From Candidatus Cloacimonadota bacterium (GTDB lineage Bacteria; Cloacimonadota; Cloacimonadia; Cloacimonadales; TCS61), in NCBI GenBank assembly GCA_018400535.1, contig JAGYMQ010000079.1, forward strand, positions 1 through 57,481: a stretch of 57,481 bases of DNA, in the 5' to 3' direction. This document shows positions 11,637 to 20,988 of the stretch, piece by piece; position 1 is the first letter of the stretch, and every line of letters begins with the position of its first letter. Position numbers and translations under genes: made by a program. The notes below the pieces were generated by a model. The model saw nothing but the letters and a program-made list of their open reading frames with translations. It ran no database searches and was not told the DNA's origin.

Positions 11637-12107
11637 ATGGCTAGAAAAGAAAGAAAGATCGAACGCGAAACTTTTGCAGATCCAAAATATAATGATAAGA
11701 ATCTGAGTATTTTTATCAACACTGTTCTGAAAAAAGGGAAAAAGAGTTTATCAGAAAGGATTGTCTATCAAGCACTTGATATTCTCGGTGAAAAAACTAA
11801 TGAGCCTCCTTTAGAAGTTTTTAATCAAGCCATTGATAACGTAAAACCGCTGATCAAAGTTATATCGCGCAGGATTGGAGGATCAACTTATCAAGTGCCG
11901 ACAGAAGTGACTCCAAAAAATGCACAAGCACTTGCCTTCCGCTGGATTATCAATTTTGCTCGAAAACGTTCAGAAAAAACAATGGTCGAACGTCTTGCTG
12001 CAGAATTGCTTGCCGCTTATAAAAAAGAAGGTGCCAGTATCCGCAAAAGAGAAGAGGTGCACAAAATGGCAGAAGCAAATAAAGCTTTTGCCCACTTTAG
12101 AGTATAA
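11637..12107 (+). CDS. rpsG: 30S ribosomal protein S7
   Basis: A 156-residue S7, the primary 16S rRNA 3'-domain binder. Family signatures include the start [32 protein letters not shown], and [17 protein letters not shown] near residue 100. GGAG lies upstream of the ATG and the gap to rpsL is 10 bases. The stop is 7 bases before the fusA start. Confidence 0.97.
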   Translation: MARKERKIERETFADPKYNDKNLSIFINTVLKKGKKSLSERIVYQALDILGEKTNEPPLEVFNQAIDNVKPLIKVISRRIGGSTYQVPTEVTPKNAQALAFRWIINFARKRSEKTMVERLAAELLAAYKKEGASIRKREEVHKMAEANKAFAHFRV

Positions 12108-12114
12108 TTTAGAA

Positions 12115-14205
12115 ATGCCCGTTGACCTTGCGCTCCTAAGAAATATCGGAATAATTGCTCATATTGATGCCGGTAAAACAACTACTACCGAAAGAATGTT
12201 GTTTTATACCGGCATTATTCATAGAATGGGTGAAGTACATGACGGAAATGCTGTCATGGACTGGATGGAACAGGAAAAAGAGCGTGGTATCACAATCACT
12301 TCTGCTGTTACAAAATGTTTTTGGAAAGAAAAGCAGATCAATATTATTGACACACCAGGCCACGTTGATTTCACAGCAGAAGTCGAACGTTCTTTGCGTG
12401 TTCTCGATGGTGCGATCGGCATATTCTGCGGCGTTGGCGGCGTTGAACCTCAATCGGAAACAGTCTGGCATCAAGCTGATCGCTATAAAGTACCGCGCCT
12501 TGCCTTCATCAATAAAATGGATCGCACTGGAGCGGATTTTGAGCATGTTGTAGATATGATCCATAATCGATTGACCAGAAATGCAATTCCTATCCAAATA
12601 CCAATTGGAAGAGAAAGTAATTTTTGCGGGATTATCGATCTGATCTCAATGCAGGCATATTATTTTGATGCGGAAACAATGGGTGTCAATTTCCATAATG
12701 AAGACATTCCGGAAAAGTATATGGAAGTTGCAAAATCAGCTCGTGATAGACTTTTGCAACATATAGCTGAATATAATGACGAACTGATGGAAAATTATTT
12801 GGAAGAAAAACCTATATCTGAAGAATTGATCAAAGACGCGATTAAAAAAGGAACACGCTATCACCAATTCACGCCCATCTTGACCGGCTCTGCGCTGAAA
12901 AATATCGGTGTGCAAAATCTTCTGGACAGTATTATCGAATTTCTGCCTTCTCCTCTGGAAATTCCACCTACAACGGGTATAAATAAAAAAAGCAAGAAGC
13001 CGATCGAGATCTATCCTAAACCAGAAGAAAAATTCTCTGCTTTTGTCTTCAAAGTGAAAATAGATAAATATGTGGGAAAACTGAATTATATTCGCGTTTA
13101 TAGTGGAACTTTGCAAAAAAAGAATACGATCGTAAACCAAACCACAGGGAAAAGAGAGCGAGTAGCCCGGATCCTGCAAATACATTCTAATAAAACAAAA
13201 GATATTGAGGAACTACGGGCTGGTGATATTGCTGCTTTGGTAGGTCCCAAAAAAATCAGAACTGGCGACACGATAACTTCTACGCACAATGATATTTTGC
13301 TTTCCAAAATCATTTTTCCTGCTTCTGTGATCGCTTCTGCCATCGAGCCCAAAACAAAAGCAGATAAGGATAATCTTGATGACGCTTTGCGCAAATTGGA
13401 AGAAGAAGATCCCACCTTCAAGGTCAGTGTCGATAAGGATTCTGGACAAACTTTGATTTCAGGAATGGGTGAACTGCATCTGGAAATTATCGTTGATCGT
13501 TTGAAAAGAGAATTCGATATCAATGTCAATGTGGGAAATCCCTATGTGACCTACCGCGAAACAATTCGCAACGAAGTAACTGCGACAGGCGAGATGATCA
13601 GAGAAATGGATGGAAAAGGTCATTTCGCAGTTGTAGAAGTAAAATTGACTCCGTTGTCTTTGAGTGATCTAGAGCCAGGAGAAGAAAATAAATTTGAAAA
13701 TCTCGTGGCTGAAGAAACGATTCCCAAAGAATATTGGAATGCGATCGAGAAAAGTGCTTTGAATGCTTTGTTAGATGGACCGCTTTTGAATAATCCTATT
13801 CAACGCATCAAGATCGAGATCGTTGGCGGGAAATTCAACGAAGTAGATTCGAGCGATACAGCTTTTAGTATTGCTACTTCGATCGCCGTAAATAAAGCTT
13901 TACGAAAAGCAGAACCGATTTTGATGGAACCGATCATGAAGATCAGCATCATTTCGCCAGAAGAATTTATCGGCGATATTATCGGCGATGTCAATTCTAA
14001 ACGTGGAAAGATAGATCGCATTTGTTCACAAAATAAAAAACAGGAAGTAGTGGCAGAAATTCCGATGCGAGAACTTTTCGGATATTCCACCAAACTTCGT
14101 TCAATTTCTCAAGGCAGAGCCATTTACACAATGGAATTTTTGAAATTTGAAACAGTTCCGATGAACATTCAGGAAAAGATCATAAAGCGAGTGCGGGGTT
14201 TCTGA
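12115..14205 (+). CDS. fusA: Elongation factor G, somewhat divergent form
   Basis: A 696-residue translational GTPase that drives ribosomal translocation. G1 is [12 protein letters not shown] (residues 15-26). G3 is DTPGHVDF and G4 is NKMD. Domain II-V landmarks are [30 protein letters not shown] and MFGY-like [16 protein letters not shown]. Where typical EF-G has a GGRGQYG-type stretch at the start of domain IV, this one reads [14 protein letters not shown], so it may belong to a less common EF-G subfamily. Only a weak ribosome site precedes the ATG, and coupling to rpsG 7 bases upstream is likely. An in-frame extension further upstream overlaps rpsG and was not used. Confidence 0.92.
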   Translation: MPVDLALLRNIGIIAHIDAGKTTTTERMLFYTGIIHRMGEVHDGNAVMDWMEQEKERGITITSAVTKCFWKEKQINIIDTPGHVDFTAEVERSLRVLDGAIGIFCGVGGVEPQSETVWHQADRYKVPRLAFINKMDRTGADFEHVVDMIHNRLTRNAIPIQIPIGRESNFCGIIDLISMQAYYFDAETMGVNFHNEDIPEKYMEVAKSARDRLLQHIAEYNDELMENYLEEKPISEELIKDAIKKGTRYHQFTPILTGSALKNIGVQNLLDSIIEFLPSPLEIPPTTGINKKSKKPIEIYPKPEEKFSAFVFKVKIDKYVGKLNYIRVYSGTLQKKNTIVNQTTGKRERVARILQIHSNKTKDIEELRAGDIAALVGPKKIRTGDTITSTHNDILLSKIIFPASVIASAIEPKTKADKDNLDDALRKLEEEDPTFKVSVDKDSGQTLISGMGELHLEIIVDRLKREFDINVNVGNPYVTYRETIRNEVTATGEMIREMDGKGHFAVVEVKLTPLSLSDLEPGEENKFENLVAEETIPKEYWNAIEKSALNALLDGPLLNNPIQRIKIEIVGGKFNEVDSSDTAFSIATSIAVNKALRKAEPILMEPIMKISIISPEEFIGDIIGDVNSKRGKIDRICSQNKKQEVVAEIPMRELFGYSTKLRSISQGRAIYTMEFLKFETVPMNIQEKIIKRVRGF

Positions 14206-14235
14206 AAAATTTTACTAAGTATTTTTCTATGATAA

Positions 14236-15066
14236 ATGAACATTGCAAAATTGACCGAACAGATGAAAAAAAAGCTGCAGCAAGCTGGCAGCAAAAACGC
14301 CCAGTTCGATATCAAACTCATCATCTCACATTTTACTGGTATCAACAGGCTGGAACTAAATCTGCATTCCAAAGATATTGTTCAGGAAAATATTCAATTT
14401 GAAATAAAACAAGCTGTTCAGAGAAGGATCAAGCAAGAACCTCTTCAATACATTTTTGGTGAAACGGAATTTTATGATTTTCCCATCAAAGTAAATTCTG
14501 CTGTGCTCATTCCCCGTCCAGAAACAGAACTTTTGGTGGCAAAGATCATCAAAAATAACAATTCGTTAAATTCAATTTTGGATTTGGGAACAGGGTCTGG
14601 TGCGATCGCGATCTATCTGGCAAAAGCCTTTCCCAAAGCACAGATCATCGCCAGCGATATCTCAGAAAAAGCTCTGAAAATAGCGCGAGAAAATGCAAAA
14701 ATGAATAACGCAAAGATCAAGTTTATCCAATCTGATCTCTTCCAAAATATCTCTAAAAAATTTGATCTCATTGTTTCTAATCCACCTTATATTTCGGAAA
14801 AGGAATTTCTTGAACTGCCACCAGAAATAAAAAATTATGAGCCGAAAAATGCTTTATTAGCGGAAGATAATGGTCTGAAATTTTATCGAAAAATATTGCA
14901 ACAAGCACAATCTTTTTTGCAGAAAAATGGAAAGATCTATTTTGAGATCGGAGCAGAACAGGCTCACAAAATAGAAATAATCGCACATAAGCAGGATTTC
15001 CAAAATGTTGCTGTCTTTCATGACTTAAATGGTTTCGATCGCATTATGCAGCTCTCACGCAAATGA
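14236..15066 (+). CDS. prmC: Release factor glutamine methyltransferase PrmC
   Basis: A 276-residue SAM-dependent methyltransferase that N5-methylates the Gln of the GGQ motif in release factors. The SAM-binding motif is LDLGTGSGAIAIYLAKAFP, and the catalytic signature is VSNPPYISEKEF (NPPY). An N-terminal helical domain (about 1-75) precedes it, with RIKQEPLQYIFGETEFYDF joining the two. No Shine-Dalgarno sequence is obvious. The usual partner prfA is not adjacent. It follows fusA by 30 bases and ends the plus-strand block. Confidence 0.93.
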   Translation: MNIAKLTEQMKKKLQQAGSKNAQFDIKLIISHFTGINRLELNLHSKDIVQENIQFEIKQAVQRRIKQEPLQYIFGETEFYDFPIKVNSAVLIPRPETELLVAKIIKNNNSLNSILDLGTGSGAIAIYLAKAFPKAQIIASDISEKALKIARENAKMNNAKIKFIQSDLFQNISKKFDLIVSNPPYISEKEFLELPPEIKNYEPKNALLAEDNGLKFYRKILQQAQSFLQKNGKIYFEIGAEQAHKIEIIAHKQDFQNVAVFHDLNGFDRIMQLSRK

Positions 15067-15160
15067 ACAGAGTCAGTTGAAAAAATCCCCTTTTTTTTAA
15101 AATCTGAGATATCAGCTTGCGATTGGAGAAAGATCTGGAAAATTTTGATGGAAAAAAGAA

Positions 15161-16114
15161 CTACTGAATTTTTTCTTGCAACCATTTCACAGCTTCAGTG
15201 ATTACGTCATTTTCTACAAAAACATCAGGTTGGATTTTTCCGCCATATTCATTTTTATCACTATCCAGATAAATCCCTTCAACTAAGATAATTTGTGCAT
15301 CATCAGCCAACTTGTGGGAAGTGGTCACGGTAGAAAGTCCGCGCGTGGGCAAGCCAAATATTTTTGTATTTTGTCTTGTTTTGAAAGCGATCACCAGCGC
15401 TTCACCGGAGCTCAATGTGTTTTCACCGATCAAAACAGCAATTGGAAAATTTTGCGTTTTGATCGAATAAGCAAGATCTTCCAAAGTCAAGACAGAAAGT
15501 GTATCCATTAAAACAGCTCCCTTTTGCAGTGACCAGCGATATTCTTTATCTTTCATTTTCAAAAAGCCCAAAGTTCGTTCACCAAGTAGCGGAGCCAGTC
15601 CAAGCATCATTGGCCACATATTTCCACCATTATTTTCGCGCAGATCGACTATCCAGCCTTTCACGTTGTTAGAATCCAAATGGGCGATCTTTTCTTGAAC
15701 TTCTCGAGCATATCTGCGGTTCTCAGAAGTCATATAACCATATAATCCGGGAATTTTCAAATATCCGAAGTTTTGGATTTTTTTGTTTTCCACACGAGGA
15801 TTGTTTTTTACTTTTTTGAATTTATTCTTCTTATATTGCAATGGGTTACGGAAAAAGCTGTGGTTATCATTCAATTTTTGTAAAAGATTTTGAATGATCG
15901 GATAAGTGTCTTTCGGAGTCGTAGAAAATTGGAGCAACGATCTGGCCAAAGGAATTTCCTTTTCCCAATCAACATTATCAGCATACAAAGCATTATTGCG
16001 GATCAGTGAGATTGCTTCATCTAAATAGTCTTCTGGTGTGAGCTGATTCATCTTTTCTGTTTCAGCAAAAGAAAGAGAAAAGATCATTATCATGGAAAAA
16101 AGGATTTTTTGCAT
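15161..16114 (-). CDS. Secreted S41-family peptidase (tail-specific protease-like)
   Basis: A 317-residue protein with an N-terminal signal peptide (MQKILFSMIMIFSLSFAETE). The S41 core is visible as GWIVDLRENNGGNMWPM, then AVLIGENTLSSGEALVIAF with the likely nucleophile in SSGE, then FGLPTRGLSTV. No PDZ domain is seen. In processing proteases such as Prc the catalytic Lys comes 25 residues after the Ser. Here that position looks like Leu (GLPTRGL), so it may use a tricorn-like mechanism or be inactive. It is probably periplasmic. No functional partner is evident, and the next minus-strand gene upstream ends 91 bases away. Confidence 0.8.
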   Translation of the reverse strand: MQKILFSMIMIFSLSFAETEKMNQLTPEDYLDEAISLIRNNALYADNVDWEKEIPLARSLLQFSTTPKDTYPIIQNLLQKLNDNHSFFRNPLQYKKNKFKKVKNNPRVENKKIQNFGYLKIPGLYGYMTSENRRYAREVQEKIAHLDSNNVKGWIVDLRENNGGNMWPMMLGLAPLLGERTLGFLKMKDKEYRWSLQKGAVLMDTLSVLTLEDLAYSIKTQNFPIAVLIGENTLSSGEALVIAFKTRQNTKIFGLPTRGLSTVTTSHKLADDAQIILVEGIYLDSDKNEYGGKIQPDVFVENDVITEAVKWLQEKIQ

Positions 16115-16136
16115 TTTTTACCTCGAAAATTTTTTG

Positions 16137-16165
16137 CAAAAATACATTTCCCCGATTTATTTCAA
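16137..16165 (-). promoter_or_regulatory. Putative promoter of the S41 peptidase gene
   Basis: On the minus strand TTGAAA (16165-16160) is followed after about 15 bases by TATTTTTG (16144-16137). The latter fits the TAnnTTTG -7 element known from Bacteroidota, although the spacing is slightly short. The start codon at 16114 and a GAGG ribosome site follow closely. This is inferred from sequence only. Confidence 0.35.
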
Positions 16166-16205
16166 GCTTTTTTAGGAAGGAAGTTCTGCCTGAATTAAAA
16201 TGTGT

Positions 16206-17015
16206 TTATCTTTTCACTTCTTCCACTTCATTATACCATTTGAATTTTTCGCCGAAGAGTGAACGGAATTTCCATTTCAAACTTTTGTTGTGCTCAGTGA
16301 TTTTTTGCAGAAGAATATCCACCTTTTCCTTTATGATCTGAGCATCTTCGCTATTTAGATATTCACCAGAAAAGCGTTTCACTTTCTCTAAATTTCCGGT
16401 CGCTGTTTTCCACCAACCCCAATTTCTTGCACAGATATCTGCCAGATGCGATGCATCGATCTTATCATTATCTTTGACTTTCGAGGCAACTTCGTATTTG
16501 CGTAATAGAATCATGATATCTATCAGGTCTTTTTTATTTATCTGTACGATCTGCAGTTTTTCCAGGATCAGGTCGATCAGGCTGATGGTGGGATTATCTA
16601 TTTCCAGTCTTTTGCGGAAATCTACTTCGTGACAAAAGCGCAATTTATCGATAAAAATATCGGAATGCAGGTCTTCTTCCGGGTGATAGAAAATTCGCCG
16701 TTTATCACCGAACAAGCGCAGAACTCCTTGATCTTCCTGCCAGCCCATGCTAAAGAATAAATCTTGAACTTTGAGGATATCGCGTTTGTATGTTACAAAA
16801 TCGATATCGGTGAGATAGCGTTCATTTTCGTATTCGATATAGGAATATTCCGGAGCCTTGATGCGAAAGGCGATGGAACCAATAACTCTAATCGTGCAGT
16901 CGAATTCCTTTGCTTTTTGCATAAAAAGATCAAGCAATGCTCGGAACTTTTTTTCCTGTTTTTGCAGAATTTCAGGAGTTAGTTTTTTCTTTTCTGGTAT
17001 AAAGGGTGTTCCCAT
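16206..17015 (-). CDS. Nucleotidyltransferase-like protein
   Basis: A 269-residue cytoplasmic protein with no signal peptide. The region IRVIGSIAFRIKAPEY followed about 12 residues later by YLTDIDFVTY resembles the GS...DxD active site of the nucleotidyltransferase superfamily (as in AbiEii or minor kanamycin-type enzymes). A second half with SDIFIDKLRFCHEVDFRKRL and SLIDLILEKLQIV also fits that fold class. I cannot assign a substrate. It is separated by one base from the metallophosphoesterase gene upstream, so the two are almost certainly co-translated. An antitoxin/toxin role is not supported because no typical small partner is present. Confidence 0.6.
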   Translation of the reverse strand: MGTPFIPEKKKLTPEILQKQEKKFRALLDLFMQKAKEFDCTIRVIGSIAFRIKAPEYSYIEYENERYLTDIDFVTYKRDILKVQDLFFSMGWQEDQGVLRLFGDKRRIFYHPEEDLHSDIFIDKLRFCHEVDFRKRLEIDNPTISLIDLILEKLQIVQINKKDLIDIMILLRKYEVASKVKDNDKIDASHLADICARNWGWWKTATGNLEKVKRFSGEYLNSEDAQIIKEKVDILLQKITEHNKSLKWKFRSLFGEKFKWYNEVEEVKR

Positions 17016-17016
17016 A

Positions 17017-17967
17017 TTAACCTTCCACTTTCCAGAAATTCTTGATAGTGTGTTCTTCGATCTCTATGATGTAACCTCGCAAAATTCCTTCACCATATTC
17101 AGAACCTGGATTGACAACTGGAGTTTCTCCGATCTTATCATTTCCATAGGATTCATGTATATGTCCATGCAAACCAATGAGAGGCTGATATTTTTCGATC
17201 GCGTTATAGACAGCTTTTGAGCCGACATGCACGAAATTGACTTGTCCAGCTACAGTTACCGGTTTTTTATTAGCGTCTAATTCGGGAGCCAGATCAAGCA
17301 TTGTGCCGTATGGTGGTGCATGAAAATTGAAAATGGACCGGGTAGGATCATCGAGTTTTTTCACTAATTTTTTGATGCGTTTTTTCATGCCTTTTTCTTT
17401 GTCTTCGCGAGGCGTATCCCACGGTGTTGGATTCACATAATCGAGGCTGATCATAGGAATTCCCAGCACATTTACAACGCTATCCAAACACCATTGAATT
17501 CCTTCATTCTGATAGGATTTTATCACGTCGTCTGCCAGGTAGTCATCGTCATTCCCAGGCATCACAATAGCATCGATCTTCTTAACATCGATTTTATCGA
17601 GCAATTGTTGCATCCAGTTATCGAGTCTGTTTTTGATCATATCGAGCATCAAGTTTTCCACTTTTTGAGGATTTTGCTGAAGTTCCTTGATCTCGTCCCG
17701 TTCAGTACGCATTGTGTAAGCTCCAGCATCTTGAATGCGTTTTTCCATTTCATCGACTTCTTTATCGGTTTTCAAAGTCCAATTTTTTCCAAAATAGAAA
17801 GCTTTGTGTTTGTCGTTTTTTTGTTTAATTATCGGCACCAGTGATTTTCCAGTTAGATCACCACAAAATAAGAGAGCATCGACGTCATGCATTTTTGGAA
17901 CTTTGAGCCATTTACGCCAGACGCTGTTTGCTCCGTGCACGTCCACAGAAAAGAATAATTTAGCCAT
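17017..17967 (-). CDS. Calcineurin-like metallophosphoesterase
   Basis: A 316-residue protein with the full metal-binding motif series: FSVDVHG (DxH), LFCGDLTG (GD), VMPGNDDDYL (GNDD in place of GNHD), FNFHAPPYGT and LHGHIHES (GHxH). The C-terminal VVNPGSEYGEG is typical of phosphodiesterases of the YfcE/Icc type. A basic, charged insert (about residues 65-125) sets it apart from short YfcE enzymes. No signal peptide is visible, so it is probably cytoplasmic. It lies between the permease gene (9 bases upstream) and the nucleotidyltransferase-like gene (1 base downstream). The substrate is unknown. Confidence 0.82.
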   Translation of the reverse strand: MAKLFFSVDVHGANSVWRKWLKVPKMHDVDALLFCGDLTGKSLVPIIKQKNDKHKAFYFGKNWTLKTDKEVDEMEKRIQDAGAYTMRTERDEIKELQQNPQKVENLMLDMIKNRLDNWMQQLLDKIDVKKIDAIVMPGNDDDYLADDVIKSYQNEGIQWCLDSVVNVLGIPMISLDYVNPTPWDTPREDKEKGMKKRIKKLVKKLDDPTRSIFNFHAPPYGTMLDLAPELDANKKPVTVAGQVNFVHVGSKAVYNAIEKYQPLIGLHGHIHESYGNDKIGETPVVNPGSEYGEGILRGYIIEIEEHTIKNFWKVEG

Positions 17968-17976
17968 AATCGTCCC

Positions 17977-19551
17977 CTACTCCGGTGGAATATCTGAGTA
18001 TATCTTGCTGGAATCGATACCGGCTTTTTTATTTTTGTGCTGTTGGATCAGAAAGACGATCAATCCAATTACCATCACGCCGATAAGAGTAAGCATAATG
18101 ACCGGTGTGAAATTCTCCATGGAGAGATAGAGGAAAAACCAGCCGGCAATAAAGGTGAAAGTTCCCAGGATAGTCATTACAGGAATTCCCAGTATTTCCC
18201 ATTTAACCGGTGAACGATCATAGATCTCTGGTTTGTGATAGGGCAGCAGCATTGCACTAAGCCCAAAAGTCCAAAAAATAAAGAAAGATGTGAAAAGCAG
18301 GATCGAGAGAATAACTTTCACGGAAAGCGTCATGATTAGAACTCCGATCACACAGAAGAAAGCGTTCAGATGAACAGCATTTGTAGGTGAACCAGTACGA
18401 CGGTTTACTTTGGAAAGGGTTTTGGGAAAAGATTTATCCATTGCCAGGGCAAAAGCCAAACGGGAATTTGCCAGAAAACCGGGTAAAATCGAATTGGCGA
18501 ACCAGAGTGCGATCGAGATGGAAATAACCAGTCCCAGCCAGATATTGCGCGTGATCGACATAAAAAAGAAGGGAATGGAAGGTTGCACTTTATCACCCAA
18601 AATGTTTTGTAAAAGCTCGGGATTATTATCGTAGAGAAAATCGTATTTGCTGATGAAATCGCCGAAAGCGGAATATACCGACCATACAATTATCATGTAA
18701 AACATTCCCACAAAGAAAGTTCCGATCATAAAACCTCGAACCATACTCGTTTTGGGAGTTTTGATCTCACCACCGGCATAATTTATGATAGTGATGCTTT
18801 GATATGCCCAGATCACCACGATGAGTGCACCGATTGTAGCAGAGAAGGAAAAAGTCGATTGTGCCCAACCGAGTTCTATAGCTTTTGCACTGATCTGTTC
18901 AAAAATTCCAGAACCCCAGGTGTGATTAAAAGCTTTTGCCACGTTTGCAGTTCCACCAGAAAGGAAAAACCAGAATATTGTGATTATTGTTCCGATCATG
19001 GGAATAAAGAAAGCAACACGCATAATATTCTTAACTTTACGAATACCTGTGTATGCAATATACCAGAACAGAATTACCCAGATTATTCCTCCGATCGTTT
19101 GCCAGATGGTGGTTTGCATTGCAGCACCAACGTTTGCCAGCCAGCCGACCCCGCTGCTGAGTGCTGCGGTAGAAAAGATCGAACCCATCAAGCCGACGAC
19201 GAGATAACCCAGCACACCGCTGGAAATTCCATAGCCGATAAATAATAACCAGGCACTGATGTACCCAGTGGTAGGACCAAGCACGCGACTTACTCCGATA
19301 TATAAGCCACCAGAGCGCGGCATCGTGGCAGAATTGATGGCAACCAGCAAAGTTATCGGCAGGAAAATGATTAAACCAAACAAAAATGCCAGTGGTAAAC
19401 TGGCACCAGGAAAATCAGCAGCTGTAGAGACAGAATAGAACATCACTCCTGAAGCAGCTGGACCAGCAACGACAAAGATAAAAACATCGAACCAGGAAAG
19501 CTCCCGAACAAGTCCGGAAGCACGTCTTTGAAAAATTACGCCTTCTTGCAT
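17977..19551 (-). CDS. APC-superfamily amino acid/polyamine permease
   Basis: A 524-residue integral membrane protein with roughly 12 hydrophobic spans. The N-terminus RRASGLVRELSWFDVFIFVV leads into TM1. The loop after TM2 has INSATMPRSGGLYIGVSRVLGP, the conserved SGG(L/A)Y(I/V) feature of the amino acid-polyamine-organocation family. The substrate cannot be read from the sequence. AAGGAG precedes the start. It is the first gene of a likely three-gene minus-strand operon with the phosphoesterase and the nucleotidyltransferase-like gene, an unusual association for a permease. Confidence 0.82.
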   Translation of the reverse strand: MQEGVIFQRRASGLVRELSWFDVFIFVVAGPAASGVMFYSVSTAADFPGASLPLAFLFGLIIFLPITLLVAINSATMPRSGGLYIGVSRVLGPTTGYISAWLLFIGYGISSGVLGYLVVGLMGSIFSTAALSSGVGWLANVGAAMQTTIWQTIGGIIWVILFWYIAYTGIRKVKNIMRVAFFIPMIGTIITIFWFFLSGGTANVAKAFNHTWGSGIFEQISAKAIELGWAQSTFSFSATIGALIVVIWAYQSITIINYAGGEIKTPKTSMVRGFMIGTFFVGMFYMIIVWSVYSAFGDFISKYDFLYDNNPELLQNILGDKVQPSIPFFFMSITRNIWLGLVISISIALWFANSILPGFLANSRLAFALAMDKSFPKTLSKVNRRTGSPTNAVHLNAFFCVIGVLIMTLSVKVILSILLFTSFFIFWTFGLSAMLLPYHKPEIYDRSPVKWEILGIPVMTILGTFTFIAGWFFLYLSMENFTPVIMLTLIGVMVIGLIVFLIQQHKNKKAGIDSSKIYSDIPPE

Positions 19552-19590
19552 AAATTATCTCCTTTATCATTTTTTAACGAACTATAATTA

Positions 19591-19619
19591 TTTATGAAAT
19601 AATGAGTTATCTATGTCAA
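19591..19619 (-). promoter_or_regulatory. Putative promoter of the permease operon
   Basis: On the minus strand TTGACA (19619-19614), a 17-base spacer and CATAAA (19596-19591; 4 of 6 matches to TATAAT). The box lies 68 bases before the permease start. It shares the TTGAC element seen upstream of most other transcription units here. Confidence 0.4.
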
Positions 19620-19631
19620 GGATAAATCTTC

Positions 19632-19637
19632 TTGACG
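19632..19637 (+). promoter_or_regulatory. TTGAC box upstream of the PAP2 gene
   Basis: TTGACG, 59 bases before the PAP2 start codon, in the divergent region shared with the permease operon. No clear -10 hexamer is visible at normal spacing. Confidence 0.3.
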
Positions 19638-19690
19638 ATTATTCGCCGCTTTGAGCAATTTCTCAAAATGTCTGAATCTTTGGAGTGATA

Positions 19691-20944
19691 ATGTCATTGT
19701 CTTTAACAAAAAAGTTAGATCTCATAATTCTGTTTGTATTAGCAGTTTTAAGCGTGATTTTATTTCGCTTGATAAACATTGATCTTACTGTCCAGCGGAT
19801 GTTTTTCCATTCTGAAACTGGCTGGTTTCTCAAAGAAACACCACCTTGGAATTGGTTCTATCATTACAGTAATTTACCGGCGTTGATCTTATCAGTCCTC
19901 TCTTTAGTAGTTTTTGCGCTCAGTTTCAATTTTGCTAAATTTTATCGTTATAAATTGATCTCACTTTTTTTAGTTTTAGTTATGATAATCGGACCCGGCT
20001 TGTTGATAAATTCGATTTTGAAAGATAATTGGGGCAGACCGCGACCGCGCAATATAACAGAATTTGGTGGTAAATATTCCTATGAAGAATTGTTGGAAAT
20101 CGATCCAGAAAGTAAGGGAAAATCTTTTCCCTGCGGGCATTGTTCGATGGGATTTTATTTTATGGCTTTTTATTTTGTTTTGCGGAAAAGAAAAAGAATC
20201 CTGTCATATTTATTTCTTTTTGGAGGAATAGTCTATGGATTGTTGATTGGAATGGCACGGATCATTCAAGGTGGACATTTCGCCAGTGATGTAATTTTGT
20301 CCGGAATTCTTGTCTATTTGACCGCTGCTGGTTTTTTCTATCTTTTCAAATTGGATAAAAACATTTTTCCCAGAAGTTCTTTTCACCCCGATCCGAAAAG
20401 GAAATTACTAAATTTGATCATTCTGATCCTGATTATTTTTTTGATCATTGGTGTGCTGACTGCGACTCCCTTTGAGGAGAAAAAAAATATTATTTCTCAA
20501 TTACAAAAAAGAGAATATGATGCGATCAATTATCAATTAGAAATTTTTCAGGGAGATGTGGAAATTGAGTTTACAAATAATTTTCAGATCAATTTTTCTG
20601 CTCATGGATTTGGATTTCCACAAAGCGATATTGATCATAATTTCACAGAATTTGTGCGCAATGATACACTGTTTATTCATTATCGTCAGGAAAAAGATGG
20701 ATTTTTTACCGAATTGAATGCAGAGAATCAATTCCAGTTGGTAAAAAACATAAATATGAGTATCGAGCTGAAGATAGAGAATGAGGGAAATGTATATTTG
20801 CCAGCCAATATGAAAGGAAATTGGTCTTGGGAAAAGGAGGGATCGACCATTTTAAAAACGAAAAAAGCGATTAGAATCCAGCTGAAAGAAGGTGAAGTGG
20901 TTTTTCCCGAATCACCTGAAAGAAATGAGGAACTTGACGAATAA
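19691..20944 (+). CDS. PAP2-family membrane phosphatase with C-terminal extension
   Basis: A 417-residue protein. Residues about 1-220 are a PAP2 (phosphatidic acid phosphatase type 2) domain with all three motifs: KDNWGRPRP, PCGHCSMGF (PSGH-type, Ser to Cys) and RIIQGGHFASDV. Hydrophobic spans surround them, and a further span lies near residues 235-255. The last roughly 150 residues are hydrophilic and beta-rich, probably on the outer face of the membrane, and not part of the standard family. Likely substrates are lipid phosphates or undecaprenyl diphosphate. I chose the ATG at 19691 because TGGAG ends 5 bases before it. Confidence 0.85.
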   Translation: MSLSLTKKLDLIILFVLAVLSVILFRLINIDLTVQRMFFHSETGWFLKETPPWNWFYHYSNLPALILSVLSLVVFALSFNFAKFYRYKLISLFLVLVMIIGPGLLINSILKDNWGRPRPRNITEFGGKYSYEELLEIDPESKGKSFPCGHCSMGFYFMAFYFVLRKRKRILSYLFLFGGIVYGLLIGMARIIQGGHFASDVILSGILVYLTAAGFFYLFKLDKNIFPRSSFHPDPKRKLLNLIILILIIFLIIGVLTATPFEEKKNIISQLQKREYDAINYQLEIFQGDVEIEFTNNFQINFSAHGFGFPQSDIDHNFTEFVRNDTLFIHYRQEKDGFFTELNAENQFQLVKNINMSIELKIENEGNVYLPANMKGNWSWEKEGSTILKTKKAIRIQLKEGEVVFPESPERNEELDE

Positions 20945-20988
20945 CTTTCCCCAAAAAATTTCAAGATATAATAGAACATGGAGGAAAA

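Noticed and set aside
11920-12114. 65-codon N-terminal extension of EF-G
   Set aside because: It overlaps the end of rpsG in another frame, and the canonical EF-G start ([16 protein letters not shown]) begins just after the ATG at 12115.
15085-15105. A-rich and T-rich runs after prmC as a terminator
   Set aside because: The possible stem is only A-T pairs around TCCCC and lacks a G-C core, so it is not convincing.
16206-17015. Toxin of an AbiE-type toxin-antitoxin system
   Set aside because: There is some similarity to nucleotidyltransferase toxins, but no small DNA-binding antitoxin gene is adjacent, and the neighbours are a phosphoesterase and a permease.
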